From NCBI GenBank assembly GCA_035363115.1, contig DAOSEM010000001.1:248001-312000 (forward strand): a stretch of DNA of 64,000 nt. The letters are read 5' to 3'. Below are positions 33,105 to 41,766 of the stretch, piece by piece. Origin of the DNA: Syntrophales bacterium. Lineage in GTDB: Bacteria; Desulfobacterota; Syntrophia; Syntrophales; PHBD01. The notes beneath the pieces were generated by a model. The model did no database searches. It was not told the DNA's origin and saw only the letters and a list, made by a program, of their open reading frames with translations. How positions within the stretch are numbered: the stretch's first letter is position 1; each line of letters begins with the position of its first letter. The translations under genes and the position numbers were made by a program.

Positions 33105-34945
33105 GAACCGGCCGGGCCGCCCGGCAGTTTTCGGAAGAAGGCGGCGATCCTCTCAGCGGTCTTTTTACCAATCCCGCCGGCCTTTTGCAAGGTCGGGACA
33201 TCGGCTGTGCGGACGGCCGCTGCGGAGCCCAGGGTCGAAAGCAGGGCCTTTAAGCGGGTCGGGCCGATACCGGGGATGCCTTCCAGGACGGAAGAAAGAT
33301 CTTTTTTTGCCTTTCGCTGATGCAGGTAGGCCTGGGCGAAGCGGTGGGCTTCGTCGCGGACCTGCTGCAGCAGGTACAGGAGCGGCGGCCAGCGGGACGG
33401 GTCGAGGGGGTCCTTTCGTCCGGGGAGGAAGACCCGGTCTCCCCGGGATTCTTTCCTTCCGGCCGGGTGCTCCCGGGACTCCTTGGCCAGGGCGACGACC
33501 TCCACGTCCTTCACACCGGTGTCCCGGAGGGCCGACAGGGCCACCCGCAGGTGCCCCTTCCCGCCGTCCACGACGATCAGGTTCGGCGGCTCCTCGTTTC
33601 CCGAGAGTCGCCGGCGGAGAACCTCGTACATCATCCCGTAGTCGTCGATGCCTTCCACTGTCCGAATCCGATAGCGCCGATACCGCCCCCGATCGGGCCG
33701 TCCCTCGCGGAAGGCGACCTTGGAGCCGACGGCGACGTCCGCCCCGAGGCTGGCGATGTCGAAGCACTCGATCCGCTCCGGAATTTTCTTCAGGGACAGC
33801 TTCTCCGCTGCAAGCTCCAGGGCCCGCCGTGGATCGGACCCGGGGGAGCGTGCCGCCCGGAGGGCGTTTTCCGCGTTCCGGCCGGCCATCTCCACGAGTT
33901 TCCTCGGCTCCCCCCTCTGCGGGAGGGAGATCGTGACCCCCCGTCCCCTCCGCTCTCCCAGCCACTCGGACACGACCTCCCGGTCCGGGATGTCGACGGG
34001 CAGGAGGATCTCCGGCGGAATGCGGACCTCCCCGTCATAGTAGCGCTTCAGGAGGGCCGAAAGGATCTCCTCCCGCTCCAGGGCCAGGCGGATCGGGGGA
34101 AACAGGAGCTGCCCCGTGACCTTTCCCTTGCGGACGAACAAAAGACAGACCTGCGTCAGCCCTTCTTCCCCATGGATCCCGAAGACGTCCCGGTCGCGGT
34201 GCGTCATGGAAAGGACGTACTGCTTCTCCAGGACGCGCTCGATTGCTCCGATGCGGTCGCGGAGCCGGGCGGCTTCCTCGAACAGGAGGTTCTCCGCGGC
34301 CTTTTCCATTCGGCGTCGCAGGTCCGCCAGGAGGACCCGCTCCCGCCCTTCCAGGAAGGCCAGGCTGTCCCTGACGAGCGCGGCGTAGGGGCCCGCTTCG
34401 ATGAGCCCCGTGCAGGGGGCCGAGCAGCGCCGGATCTGGTACTCCAGGCAGGGACGGCGGCGGCCGCGGAAGTCCGCGTCCCGGCAGGTGCGGAGCGGGA
34501 ACAGGCCGTGCAGGAAGGAGAGGGTCTCCCGGGCCGAGGTGCTGGAGGGGAAGGGGCCGAAATAGCGGGCGCCGTCCTTCCGTGGACGCCGGACGAACTG
34601 GTAGCGAGGGAAGGGGTCCCGCGTGTCGATGCGGATGTGGAAGTAGGCCTTGTCGTCCCGGAAGTCGACGTTGTAGCGGGGACGGTGCTCCTTGATGAGG
34701 GTGTTCTCCAGGAGGAGGGCTTCCTTTTCCGTGGCCGTGACGATGAACTCCACGTCTTCAAGGCGGCCGACGAGAAAGGGGATCATGAACCGCCCGTCCG
34801 TACCGCCGGCATAGCTCTTGAGACGGCTCCGGATGTCCCTGGCCTTGCCGACGTAGAGGACCTCCCCGTCCCGTCCCTTCATGAGATAGACGCCGGGTCC
34901 CCGGGGGGCGCCGTCCACGAGGGCGTCGAGGGTGGCCCGGTCCAC
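33101..34945 (-). CDS. uvrC: UvrABC excinuclease subunit C
   Basis: A 614-residue UvrC that makes both incisions in nucleotide excision repair. The GIY-YIG nuclease domain begins about residue 17 (GVYLMKGRDGEVLYVGKARD); a UVR motif with LLFEEAARLRDRI is near 200; the RNase H-like endonuclease region includes CFDIASLGADVAVGS and LIVVDGGKGHL; tandem helix-hairpin-helix motifs (GIPGIGPTRLKALL, GGIGKKTAERI) end the protein. The start is GTG 34945 with GGAGGG before it, next to the recO stop; the frame is open upstream but would run through recO. Confidence 0.95.
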   Translation of the reverse strand: MDRATLDALVDGAPRGPGVYLMKGRDGEVLYVGKARDIRSRLKSYAGGTDGRFMIPFLVGRLEDVEFIVTATEKEALLLENTLIKEHRPRYNVDFRDDKAYFHIRIDTRDPFPRYQFVRRPRKDGARYFGPFPSSTSARETLSFLHGLFPLRTCRDADFRGRRRPCLEYQIRRCSAPCTGLIEAGPYAALVRDSLAFLEGRERVLLADLRRRMEKAAENLLFEEAARLRDRIGAIERVLEKQYVLSMTHRDRDVFGIHGEEGLTQVCLLFVRKGKVTGQLLFPPIRLALEREEILSALLKRYYDGEVRIPPEILLPVDIPDREVVSEWLGERRGRGVTISLPQRGEPRKLVEMAGRNAENALRAARSPGSDPRRALELAAEKLSLKKIPERIECFDIASLGADVAVGSKVAFREGRPDRGRYRRYRIRTVEGIDDYGMMYEVLRRRLSGNEEPPNLIVVDGGKGHLRVALSALRDTGVKDVEVVALAKESREHPAGRKESRGDRVFLPGRKDPLDPSRWPPLLYLLQQVRDEAHRFAQAYLHQRKAKKDLSSVLEGIPGIGPTRLKALLSTLGSAAAVRTADVPTLQKAGGIGKKTAERIAAFFRKLPGGPAGS

Positions 34946-34947
34946 GG

Positions 34948-35721
34948 CTATCCCTCCAGGCGCCGCACGGCGCGCAGGACCTGGAGCGACTTGATCTCCC
35001 GCCCGAGCAGGTGCCGGATGAAGCAGGCCGTCAAGACCCGGCTTTCTTCCGCCGCCTGGCGGGTGAAGGAGATCCGTCCGATCCGCTCCAGCTCCACGTC
35101 CTTGCCCAGGAGAAGGGTTTTCAGAGTGCCCGCCGTGACGGCCACGGCGTCGGGATCTCCGGTCCCGCAGGCGCCGCAGCGGATTCCGCCCTGCCGCGGA
35201 TCGAAGCGCCAGGCCCCGCTGCCCGCCTCGCACCGGCAGGCGGTGCAGCGGTCCAGGACGGGCTCGAATCCGGAGGCCTTGAGCAGGCGGATCTCGTAAA
35301 ACCGCAGGTGGTCTTCCGTCAGGGCCGGCTCCCGGTCGAGAAGGCGGAGAAAGTCCCGGACCAGCCCGAAGAGCGCGTCGTTTCTCTTCCCCTCCACGGA
35401 GAAATGGTCGGCCAGGTCGACGACGTACGAGGCGAGGAGCGTCTTCTCCAGGTCTCCCCGGAGGGCTTCGTGGTGGTCCACGGGATCGCTCGCCTCGATC
35501 AGGGCGAGGGAGTCCCGGGAGCGGCGGGAGAAGAGGATCCGGACCCGCGAGAATGGCTCCAGGGCGTTGGCGAACCGTTTCCGGCTTTTCCGGGCACCCT
35601 TGGCGATTCCCCGGACCTTGCCGAATTCGTCCGTCAGGAAGGTGACGATGCGGTCCGAGTCCCCGTAATCCAGCGTCCGCAGGACGAAGGCCTCGGCCTT
35701 AAGAGGCGTTCTCGGATTCAC
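34948..35721 (-). CDS. recO: DNA repair protein RecO
   Basis: A 257-residue RecO, which helps load RecA through the RecFOR pathway. An N-terminal OB fold (KAEAFVLRTLDYGDSDRIV, residues 8-26) is followed by a helical domain with a C4 zinc module, CTAC and CGAC (about residues 158-185). The start appears to be GTG 35721, overlapping the pyrC end by 23 bases; no internal ATG before the OB fold is available. Being inside the pyr run, its expression is likely tied to the pyr promoter. Confidence 0.92.
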   Translation of the reverse strand: MNPRTPLKAEAFVLRTLDYGDSDRIVTFLTDEFGKVRGIAKGARKSRKRFANALEPFSRVRILFSRRSRDSLALIEASDPVDHHEALRGDLEKTLLASYVVDLADHFSVEGKRNDALFGLVRDFLRLLDREPALTEDHLRFYEIRLLKASGFEPVLDRCTACRCEAGSGAWRFDPRQGGIRCGACGTGDPDAVAVTAGTLKTLLLGKDVELERIGRISFTRQAAEESRVLTACFIRHLLGREIKSLQVLRAVRRLEG

Positions 35722-37012
35722 GGTAGACGACCTGGCCGCCCACGATGGTCATCACCGCCCTGCCCTTCATGGGCATGTCCTGGAACGGCGTGTTCCGGCT
35801 CCGGGAGCGGAAAGAGCCGCTGTCCACCGTCCAGAAGCGGTTCAGGTCCAGCACGGTGATGTCCGCGTCGGAGCCGGGCTTCAGGGTGCCCCCGGGGACG
35901 CGGAGGATCTGCGCCGGCCGGAGGCTCATCCGGAGGACCATCTCCGGCAGCGTGAGGATCCCCTTGTGGACCAGCTTCAGGGTCAGGCCCAGGGACGTCT
36001 CGAGGCCCACCATCCCGAAGGCGGCGACATCGAACTCGACGGCCTTGTCGGTCAGGGCGTGGGGGGCGTGGTCGCTGGCCACGGCGTCGATGGTCCCGTC
36101 CCGCAGGGCCTCGCGGATCGCCTCCACGTCGGCGGCGGAGCGGAGCGGCGGGTTGACCTTCAGGTTCGTGTCGTAGTCCCGGAGGGCTTCATCGGACAGG
36201 GTAAAGTAATGGGGGGCCGTCTCCGCTGTCACGGCGACGCCCCGCGCCCTGGCCTCGCGGAGGAGGCGGACGGATCCGGCGGTCGTGACGTGGCAGATGT
36301 GGATGGACGTGCGGGTGTACTCCGCCAGCAGGATGTCCCGGGCGATCATGGCCTCCTCGGCCGCCGAGGGAATGCCCCGGAGACCGAGTTCCGTCGAGAC
36401 CAGGCTCTCGTTCATCAGGCCGCCCGCCGACAGGGTCGGGTCCTCGCTGTGGGACAGAACGGGCATGTCCAGGGAATGGGCGTATTCCAGGGCGCGTCGC
36501 ATGACGGAGCCGTTCGTGACGGGGCGGCCGTCGTCGGAGAAGGCCGCTGCGCCGGCCTCCTTCAGGTCCCAGAATTCCGAGAGGATCTTTCCCTCGAGGT
36601 TCCGGGTGATCGACGCCACCGGGTAGACCCGGGCCTTCCCGCTGGCCGCGGCCTCCCGGAGGATGAACTCCGTCACGGAACGGTTGTCGTTGACGGGATC
36701 GGTGTTGGCCATGCAGGCCACGGCGGTGAAGCCTCCTGCTACGGCGGCCTCGCAGCCCGTGGCGATCGTTTCCTTGTACTCGAAGCCGGGTTCCCGGAGG
36801 TGGACGTGCATGTCGATGAGTCCCGGAACCACCACGAGCCCCTTCATGTCCAGAATGGACGTGCCATTGTCGGTCTTTTTCCCCTTGCCGGCCGGGGAGG
36901 GGATGTTCCGGGCGATCCGGGCCACCTTGCCGTTCCGGATCAGGATATCCATGGGGCCGTCGATGTCCTGGGAGGGATCGACGAGCCGCCCGTTTTTGAG
37001 AAGAAGGGTCAT
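35699..37012 (-). CDS. pyrC: Dihydroorotase
   Basis: A 437-residue class I dihydroorotase that closes carbamoyl aspartate to dihydroorotate in pyrimidine synthesis. DMHVHLREPG (metal ligands H69 and H71) opens the amidohydrolase barrel, AFSDDGRPV and HSEDP follow, and ASDHAPH near residue 310 holds the catalytic aspartate. Its ATG overlaps the pyrB stop by four bases. Class I length and the direct pyrB neighbour suggest an ATCase-dihydroorotase complex, as in Aquifex; that is inference. Confidence 0.96.
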   Translation of the reverse strand: MTLLLKNGRLVDPSQDIDGPMDILIRNGKVARIARNIPSPAGKGKKTDNGTSILDMKGLVVVPGLIDMHVHLREPGFEYKETIATGCEAAVAGGFTAVACMANTDPVNDNRSVTEFILREAAASGKARVYPVASITRNLEGKILSEFWDLKEAGAAAFSDDGRPVTNGSVMRRALEYAHSLDMPVLSHSEDPTLSAGGLMNESLVSTELGLRGIPSAAEEAMIARDILLAEYTRTSIHICHVTTAGSVRLLREARARGVAVTAETAPHYFTLSDEALRDYDTNLKVNPPLRSAADVEAIREALRDGTIDAVASDHAPHALTDKAVEFDVAAFGMVGLETSLGLTLKLVHKGILTLPEMVLRMSLRPAQILRVPGGTLKPGSDADITVLDLNRFWTVDSGSFRSRSRNTPFQDMPMKGRAVMTIVGGQVVYRESENAS

Positions 37013-37932
37013 TGTTTTCCCCCTGTCAGGAGGTAGAGGAGGGCCATCCGCACGGCCACCCCGTTGGTTACCTGTTCCAGGATCACCGACGACGGGCCGT
37101 CGGCGATCTCCGGGGCGATCTCCACCCCCCGGTTGATGGGTCCGGGGTGCATGACCAGGACGTCCGGCCCGGCCAGGTCGAGATGACGCCGGCTCAGGCA
37201 GTAGCGCCGGGCGTACTCCCGGAGCGAGGGGAAGAAGTTCTGCTGCTGCCGCTCCGCCTGGATGCGAAGCATCATGATCACGTCCGCTCCCGAGACGGCC
37301 TCCTCGAGGGACGTCCGGACTTCCACGCCCAGGCCTTCGATGTCCCGGGGCATCATCGTGGCGGGGCCCGCCACGATTACCTGCGCCCCCATCTTGTGGA
37401 GGCCGTAGATGTTGGAGCGGGCCACCCGGCTGTGGGCGATGTCCCCGACGATGGCCACCTTCAGGCCCGCCACGCCGCCTTTCTTCAGGCGGATCGTCAT
37501 GAGGTCGAGCAGGGCCTGGGTCGGGTGCTCGTTGGCTCCGTCGCCGGCGTTGATAATGGACTGCCGGACCATCCGGGCCAGCATGTGGGGCGCCCCGGAG
37601 GCGCTGTGGCGGATGACGATCACATCGGGATTCATGGCCTCCAGGGTTCTGGCCGTGTCGATCAGGGTTTCCCCTTTCACGACGCTGCTGGTGGAGGCGG
37701 AGATGTTGATGGTGTCGGCGCTCAGCCGCTTCCCGGCGATCTCAAAGGAGGTCCGGGTGCGCGTACTGGCCTCGTAGAAGAGGTTGATGATCGTCTTGCC
37801 GCGCAGGGTCGGCACCTTCTTGATCTCCCGGGAGGATACCTCCACGAAGGACTCCGCCGTGTCGAGGATGATACCGATTTCCTCAACCGACAGGTCCTTG
37901 ATTCCCAGGATATCTTTCTTCTGCAGGATCAT
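37009..37932 (-). CDS. pyrB: Aspartate carbamoyltransferase catalytic subunit
   Basis: A 307-residue catalytic chain that joins carbamoyl phosphate and aspartate. FYEASTRTRTSFE is the carbamoyl-phosphate motif; GDGANEHPTQALLDL and VMHPGPINRGVEI are active-site loops. No pyrI regulatory chain is nearby, so allosteric control by nucleotides through that subunit is absent here; control through PyrR is suggested instead. It is 46 bases downstream of pyrR. Confidence 0.96.
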   Translation of the reverse strand: MILQKKDILGIKDLSVEEIGIILDTAESFVEVSSREIKKVPTLRGKTIINLFYEASTRTRTSFEIAGKRLSADTINISASTSSVVKGETLIDTARTLEAMNPDVIVIRHSASGAPHMLARMVRQSIINAGDGANEHPTQALLDLMTIRLKKGGVAGLKVAIVGDIAHSRVARSNIYGLHKMGAQVIVAGPATMMPRDIEGLGVEVRTSLEEAVSGADVIMMLRIQAERQQQNFFPSLREYARRYCLSRRHLDLAGPDVLVMHPGPINRGVEIAPEIADGPSSVILEQVTNGVAVRMALLYLLTGGKQ

Positions 37933-37978
37933 AAATGGACCTCGTCTGGTCTGTCCGGTCCGTCGGCCGGTTTCCTGT

Positions 37979-38521
37979 TCATTCCTGGCCGGGCTCGATG
38001 ACGACTTCGTCGACGCCGTTCTTTTCCGTCAGGTGCACGCTCACATCCTCCCAGAGGGAGGAGGGAAGGTTCTTGCCGACGAAATCGGCCCGGATGGGGA
38101 GCTCCCGGTGCCCCCGGTCGATCAGGACGGCCAGTTGGATGAGCTTCGGCCGTCCGAAGTCGATCAGGGCGTCCATGGCCGCCCGGATCGTCCGCCCGGT
38201 GAACAGGACGTCGTCCACCAGGACGACCTTGCGGCCGTCCAGGGAGAAGGGGATGTCCGTCTTGCCCAGTTGGGGCTTCCGTTTGGAAGTCTGAAGGTCG
38301 TCCCGGTACAGGGTGATGTCGACGATCCCCATGGGCACGCGGGCCTTTTCAATCTGCTCGATCTTGATCTGCAGCCGCTGGGCGAGATAGATTCCGCCCG
38401 TCCGGATGCCGATCAGGACCAGGTCTTCGATTCCCTTGTTCTTCTCGAGAATCTCATAGGCGATCCGCGTGAGGGAACGGTCGATGCCTTCCGCATCCAT
38501 GACCACTTTTTTCTTTTCCAT
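37979..38521 (-). CDS. pyrR: Pyrimidine operon regulator / uracil phosphoribosyltransferase PyrR
   Basis: A 180-residue PRTase-fold protein. VVLVDDVLFTGRTIRAAMDAL is the PRPP loop and LIGIRTGG the pyrophosphate loop. In Bacillus, UMP-bound PyrR binds the pyr leader RNA and promotes termination; it also has weak uracil PRTase activity. The ATG at 38521 matches typical N-termini (MEKKKVVMDAEG); TTG at 38545 is an alternative lying in the terminator. The AAGGGGGG site falls just after an intrinsic terminator, and a PyrR-type binding loop lies upstream, so it probably regulates its own operon. Confidence 0.94.
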   Translation of the reverse strand: MEKKKVVMDAEGIDRSLTRIAYEILEKNKGIEDLVLIGIRTGGIYLAQRLQIKIEQIEKARVPMGIVDITLYRDDLQTSKRKPQLGKTDIPFSLDGRKVVLVDDVLFTGRTIRAAMDALIDFGRPKLIQLAVLIDRGHRELPIRADFVGKNLPSSLWEDVSVHLTEKNGVDEVVIEPGQE

Positions 38522-38543
38522 GCGATGGGCTGCCCCCCTTGGC

Positions 38544-38574
38544 AAAAAAAAACCTTCCCGGGCATTGGGAAGGT
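38544..38574 (-). terminator. Leader terminator (attenuator) upstream of pyrR
   Basis: On the minus strand ACCTTCCC (38574-38567), a 7-base loop and GGGAAGGT (38559-38552) form an 8-bp stem leading into nine Ts. It sits between the pyr promoter and the pyrR ribosome binding site, the position of an attenuator rather than of a normal gene end. Confidence 0.85.
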
Positions 38575-38624
38575 GTCACGTCATTCTGTCTCTGCGGAGC
38601 GGTTTTTTCATGGCGTTCCTTTTT

Positions 38625-38639
38625 CAATCTCGCCGGATC
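38625..38639 (-). promoter_or_regulatory. PyrR-binding loop in the pyr leader RNA
   Basis: GATCCGGCGAGATTG on the minus strand fits the Bacillus PyrR-binding consensus ARUCCNGNGAGGYU at 10 of 12 fixed positions. CCTTTT on its 5' side and AAAAAGG on its 3' side can pair and close it into a hairpin. The 5' arm also belongs to a perfect palindrome AAAAGGACCGGTCCTTTT (38645-38662), giving a choice of two structures. Confidence 0.7.
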
Positions 38640-38671
38640 AAGTTAAAAGGACCGGTCCTTTTCGAGAGGGT

Positions 38672-38701
38672 ACGTTAGTCCAGCGGGCCGCGGCCTGTCA
38701 A
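38672..38701 (-). promoter_or_regulatory. Candidate pyr operon promoter
   Basis: On the minus strand a perfect TTGACA (38701-38696) is followed after 18 bases by TAACGT (38677-38672). Transcription would start near 38665, about 145 bases before the pyrR ATG, and include the PyrR loop and attenuator. Confidence 0.5.
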
Positions 38702-38806
38702 GGACAAACTGCCCGCTTCCCTGCTGCGGTCGGTCGGCGCTTCTTATTTCGTGGAACTGTGGTATAAGGACACCCGAAAAAGCGCCGGGGAGGGGTGGGA
38801 CCGAAC

Positions 38807-40168
38807 GTGAAGATCATCATCGTCGGGGCCGGCGAGGTCGGCTACCACATCGCGAAGAAACTGTCGGAAGAGAAGCAGGACGTGGTGCTCATCGACAAGG
38901 ATCCGGGCAAGATCCGGCGGATCGGCGAGAACCTGGATGTCCAGTCCTACCAGGGTTCCGGCACCAGCCCGCAGGTTCTCCGGGATTCCGGGATCGCGGA
39001 TGCGGACATGCTGGTTGCAGCGACGGACAGCGACGAGGTGAACCTGATCTCCTGCCTCCTGGCCCGGAGCCTCAATCGCCACATGCTCAAGGTCGCCCGG
39101 GTGAAAAACGAGGAGTACCTCCGCGAGACGGATCTCTTCCAGAAGGAGCTTCTCGGAGTCGACCTGATCATCAGCCCCCGGATCATGATGGTGGAGACGA
39201 TCCTGAACCTCATGAAGATTCCCGGGGCCTCCGAAGCGGTCGATTTCGTCGGCGGCAAGGTCAAGCTGATCGGATTTTTCGTGACGGACGACCTGCCCTT
39301 TTCGGGGCAGAAGCTGAGCGCGCTCCGTGGATTCGAGGGAAGAGCCCTGGTGGCGGCCATCGTCCGGGGGCACCGGATCCTGATCCCCAGCGGCGGAGAC
39401 ACGATCCAGCCCCACGACCTGGTCTACATGGCGGTCCGGGCGGATCACCTCGACGACACCCTCGAACGGCTCAACCTGAAGGGGGGGCCCGTGAAGAACA
39501 TCTTCATCGTCGGTGGCGGCGAGACGGGGTACGCCGTGGCCCGGGCCCTCGACGGCCGTGGCCTCAACGTCCGGATCCTGGACCATGACGGGGACCGCTG
39601 CAAGAAAATGGCGGCGACCCTGGACAAGGTCCTGGTCATCCGCGGCGACGGGACGGACCGCGACCTGCTCCGCGAGGAAAACGCCGGTGCCTCGGACCTG
39701 TTCATCGCCCTCACGGGCGACGAGGAGAGCAACGTCTTCATCTCCCTCCTCGCCAAGGGATTGGGCGCCCGCCGCACGATCACCCGGGTGAGCAAGCTCA
39801 GCTACATGCCCGTGGTCTCCGCCATGGGGCTCGACACGGTCCTGAATCCGCGGATGGCGGCGGTTCGGGCGATTCTCCAGTACATCCGCCGGGGGCGGAT
39901 CCTGTCGGTGACCCCCCTTCGGGAGGAGCAGGCCGAGGCCATCGAGGCGGAGGCCCTGGAGACCTCCGAGATCGTCCGCGCCCCCCTCTCTCGGGTCAAG
40001 TTCCCCAAGGGGGCGATCCTCGGGGCCATCGTGCGGGGGGAGGAGATCATCATCCCCCGGGGTGATACCGTCGTCAAACCGAAGGACCGGCTCATCATCT
40101 TCGCCATGCAGGACGTCGTCGCCCGGCTGGAAAAGCTCCTGACGGTGAAGCTGGAGTATTTTGAATGA
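38807..40168 (+). CDS. trkA: Trk potassium uptake system, NAD-binding subunit TrkA
   Basis: A 453-residue peripheral membrane protein with two tandem RCK units. Each has a Rossmann nucleotide site (VGAGEVGYHIAKKL at the start, VGGGETGYAVARAL near residue 230) followed by a TrkA-C domain. It gates the TrkH channel in response to nucleotides. The start is GTG 38807, matching the usual N-terminus; GTG 38795 would add four residues. It overlaps trkH by four bases. Divergent from the pyr leader. Confidence 0.95.
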   Translation: MKIIIVGAGEVGYHIAKKLSEEKQDVVLIDKDPGKIRRIGENLDVQSYQGSGTSPQVLRDSGIADADMLVAATDSDEVNLISCLLARSLNRHMLKVARVKNEEYLRETDLFQKELLGVDLIISPRIMMVETILNLMKIPGASEAVDFVGGKVKLIGFFVTDDLPFSGQKLSALRGFEGRALVAAIVRGHRILIPSGGDTIQPHDLVYMAVRADHLDDTLERLNLKGGPVKNIFIVGGGETGYAVARALDGRGLNVRILDHDGDRCKKMAATLDKVLVIRGDGTDRDLLREENAGASDLFIALTGDEESNVFISLLAKGLGARRTITRVSKLSYMPVVSAMGLDTVLNPRMAAVRAILQYIRRGRILSVTPLREEQAEAIEAEALETSEIVRAPLSRVKFPKGAILGAIVRGEEIIIPRGDTVVKPKDRLIIFAMQDVVARLEKLLTVKLEYFE

Positions 40169-41613
40169 ACGGGCGGCTCATAGCCTACCTGCTTTCCATC
40201 CTCGTCCTCGACCTGGGCCTCTTTATGGTCCTGCCCGTCCTGGTCTCCCTCTGGTACGGGGAGCCGTGCGCCCGGCAGCTGTTTCTCGCTGCGATCCTCA
40301 CCGGATGCCTGGGCCTGGCCATGCGGGCCGCCTCGGGCCGGCCCGCCGACCGGTACCTGAGCCACCGGGACGGAGTCGCCATTGTGACGGGAGGGTGGGT
40401 GCTGGCCGGCCTGGTGGCGACCCTGCCCTATCTCCTGACGGGGACCATCCCGGATTTCACGGACGCCTACTTCGAGTGCATCTCCGGTTTCACCACCACG
40501 GGCTCCAGCATTTTCAGCAACGTCGAAGTTCTGCCGAGGGGCGTCCTCTTCTGGCGGAGCCTCACCCAGTGGCTCGGGGGCATGGGGATCATCGTCCTGT
40601 CCATCGCGATCCTTCCCTTCCTGGGGATCGGGGGGATGCAGCTCTACAAGGCGGAGACGCCCAGCCCCGTCGTGGACAAGCTGACGCCGCGGATCTCCGA
40701 CACGGCCAGGGTCCTGTGGAAAGTATACGTCCTGCTGACGCTGATGCAGATTATCCTGCTCCTCTTCGGCGGCATGTCCCTCTTCGACGCCGTCTGCCAC
40801 GCCTTCACGACGATGCCCACGGGCGGCTTTTCCACGAAGAATGCAAGCATCGCCGCCTATAACAGCGTCTATATCGAGGTCGTGGTGACCGTGTTCATGG
40901 TCCTGGCGGGGATGAACTTCGCCCTGCATTACCGGCTGCTCCGGGGAGATTTCCGTTCTGTCCGGAAAGATCCGGAGATCCGGGTCTATCTCCTCATTTT
41001 CGGAGTCCTGACGCTCCTGGTGGCGGTGGACCTTTTCGGCCGGACCTGCCCGTCGGCGACGCAGGCCCTCCGTTACGCCTCCTTCCAGGTGGCCTCGATC
41101 CTGACGACAACCGGCTATACCACGGCGGACTTCGAGCAGTGGCCCGCCTTTTCCCAGATCGTGCTGCTCCTGTGCATGTTCCTCGGCAGTATGGCCGGAT
41201 CCACCGGCGGCGGCATCAAGACGCTCCGCCTGCTCCTGCTTGCCAAGCACGCCTACCTCGAGATCGTCCGCGTAATCCATCCCCACGCCATGACCATCGT
41301 GAAACTCGGGAATGTCCCCGTCTCCCAGTCCGTCCTCCGCAGCGTCTGGGGATTTTTTATCCTCTTCATGGGCATCTTCGTCCTGGCGACGCTTGTCATG
41401 AGCGCCCTGGGAGTCGATTTTCTGACCTCCGTCTCTTCCGTGGCCTCCTGCCTGGGAAACGTGGGGCCCGGGTTGGGCGCCGTCGGGCCGATGGATAATT
41501 TCGGCGGCCTGCCGGCGGCGGGAAAGTGGGTGCTCATCGCCTGCATGCTCCTGGGGAGGCTGGAGATTTATACGGTATTGGTATTCCTGATGCCCCGCTT
41601 CTGGAAGGACTGA
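40165..41613 (+). CDS. trkH: Trk potassium uptake channel subunit TrkH
   Basis: A 482-residue inner-membrane protein of the Trk/Ktr/HKT superfamily. Four pore-like repeats are seen through their filter segments: SGFTTTGSS (near residue 110), TTMPTGGFST (near 215), ILTTTGYTTAD (near 315) and SCLGNVGPGLG (near 430). MAGSTGGGIKTLRL is the intramembrane loop that gates the pore. It forms a K+ uptake complex with TrkA, whose gene it overlaps by four bases. A palindromic repeat begins right after the stop. Confidence 0.95.
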   Translation: MNGRLIAYLLSILVLDLGLFMVLPVLVSLWYGEPCARQLFLAAILTGCLGLAMRAASGRPADRYLSHRDGVAIVTGGWVLAGLVATLPYLLTGTIPDFTDAYFECISGFTTTGSSIFSNVEVLPRGVLFWRSLTQWLGGMGIIVLSIAILPFLGIGGMQLYKAETPSPVVDKLTPRISDTARVLWKVYVLLTLMQIILLLFGGMSLFDAVCHAFTTMPTGGFSTKNASIAAYNSVYIEVVVTVFMVLAGMNFALHYRLLRGDFRSVRKDPEIRVYLLIFGVLTLLVAVDLFGRTCPSATQALRYASFQVASILTTTGYTTADFEQWPAFSQIVLLLCMFLGSMAGSTGGGIKTLRLLLLAKHAYLEIVRVIHPHAMTIVKLGNVPVSQSVLRSVWGFFILFMGIFVLATLVMSALGVDFLTSVSSVASCLGNVGPGLGAVGPMDNFGGLPAAGKWVLIACMLLGRLEIYTVLVFLMPRFWKD

Positions 41614-41615
41614 CG

Positions 41616-41739
41616 GGCTGCTGAAAAACAGCCGTCTGCGGCGTTTCCCTCCTCCTTCGCCATTCGACGTACCGAAAAGGGTACGACTCATGGCTCAGGA
41701 TTTCGGGGGCCTTGCATCCGGGTATTTTTGAACAGCCCG
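41616..41739 (+). repeat. Second repeat family, copy b
   Basis: About 124 bases beginning GGCTGCTGAAAAA and ending TATTTTTGAACAGCCCGC, so the ends are inverted repeats of each other. Inside are TCGACGTACCGAAAAGGGTA, then CAGGATTTCGGGGGCCTTG. It starts two bases after the trkH stop and may serve as its terminator: the first hairpin carries a run of five As on the plus strand, so a classic U-tract is only at the far end. Confidence 0.8.
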
Positions 41740-41766
41740 CTACAGGCTTCCGGCAGGGATGTTCCA

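Noticed and set aside
33101..35233. 710-residue version of uvrC
   Set aside because: The first 96 residues would be recO read in another frame; the GTG at 34945 has GGAGGG before it and gives the normal UvrC length.
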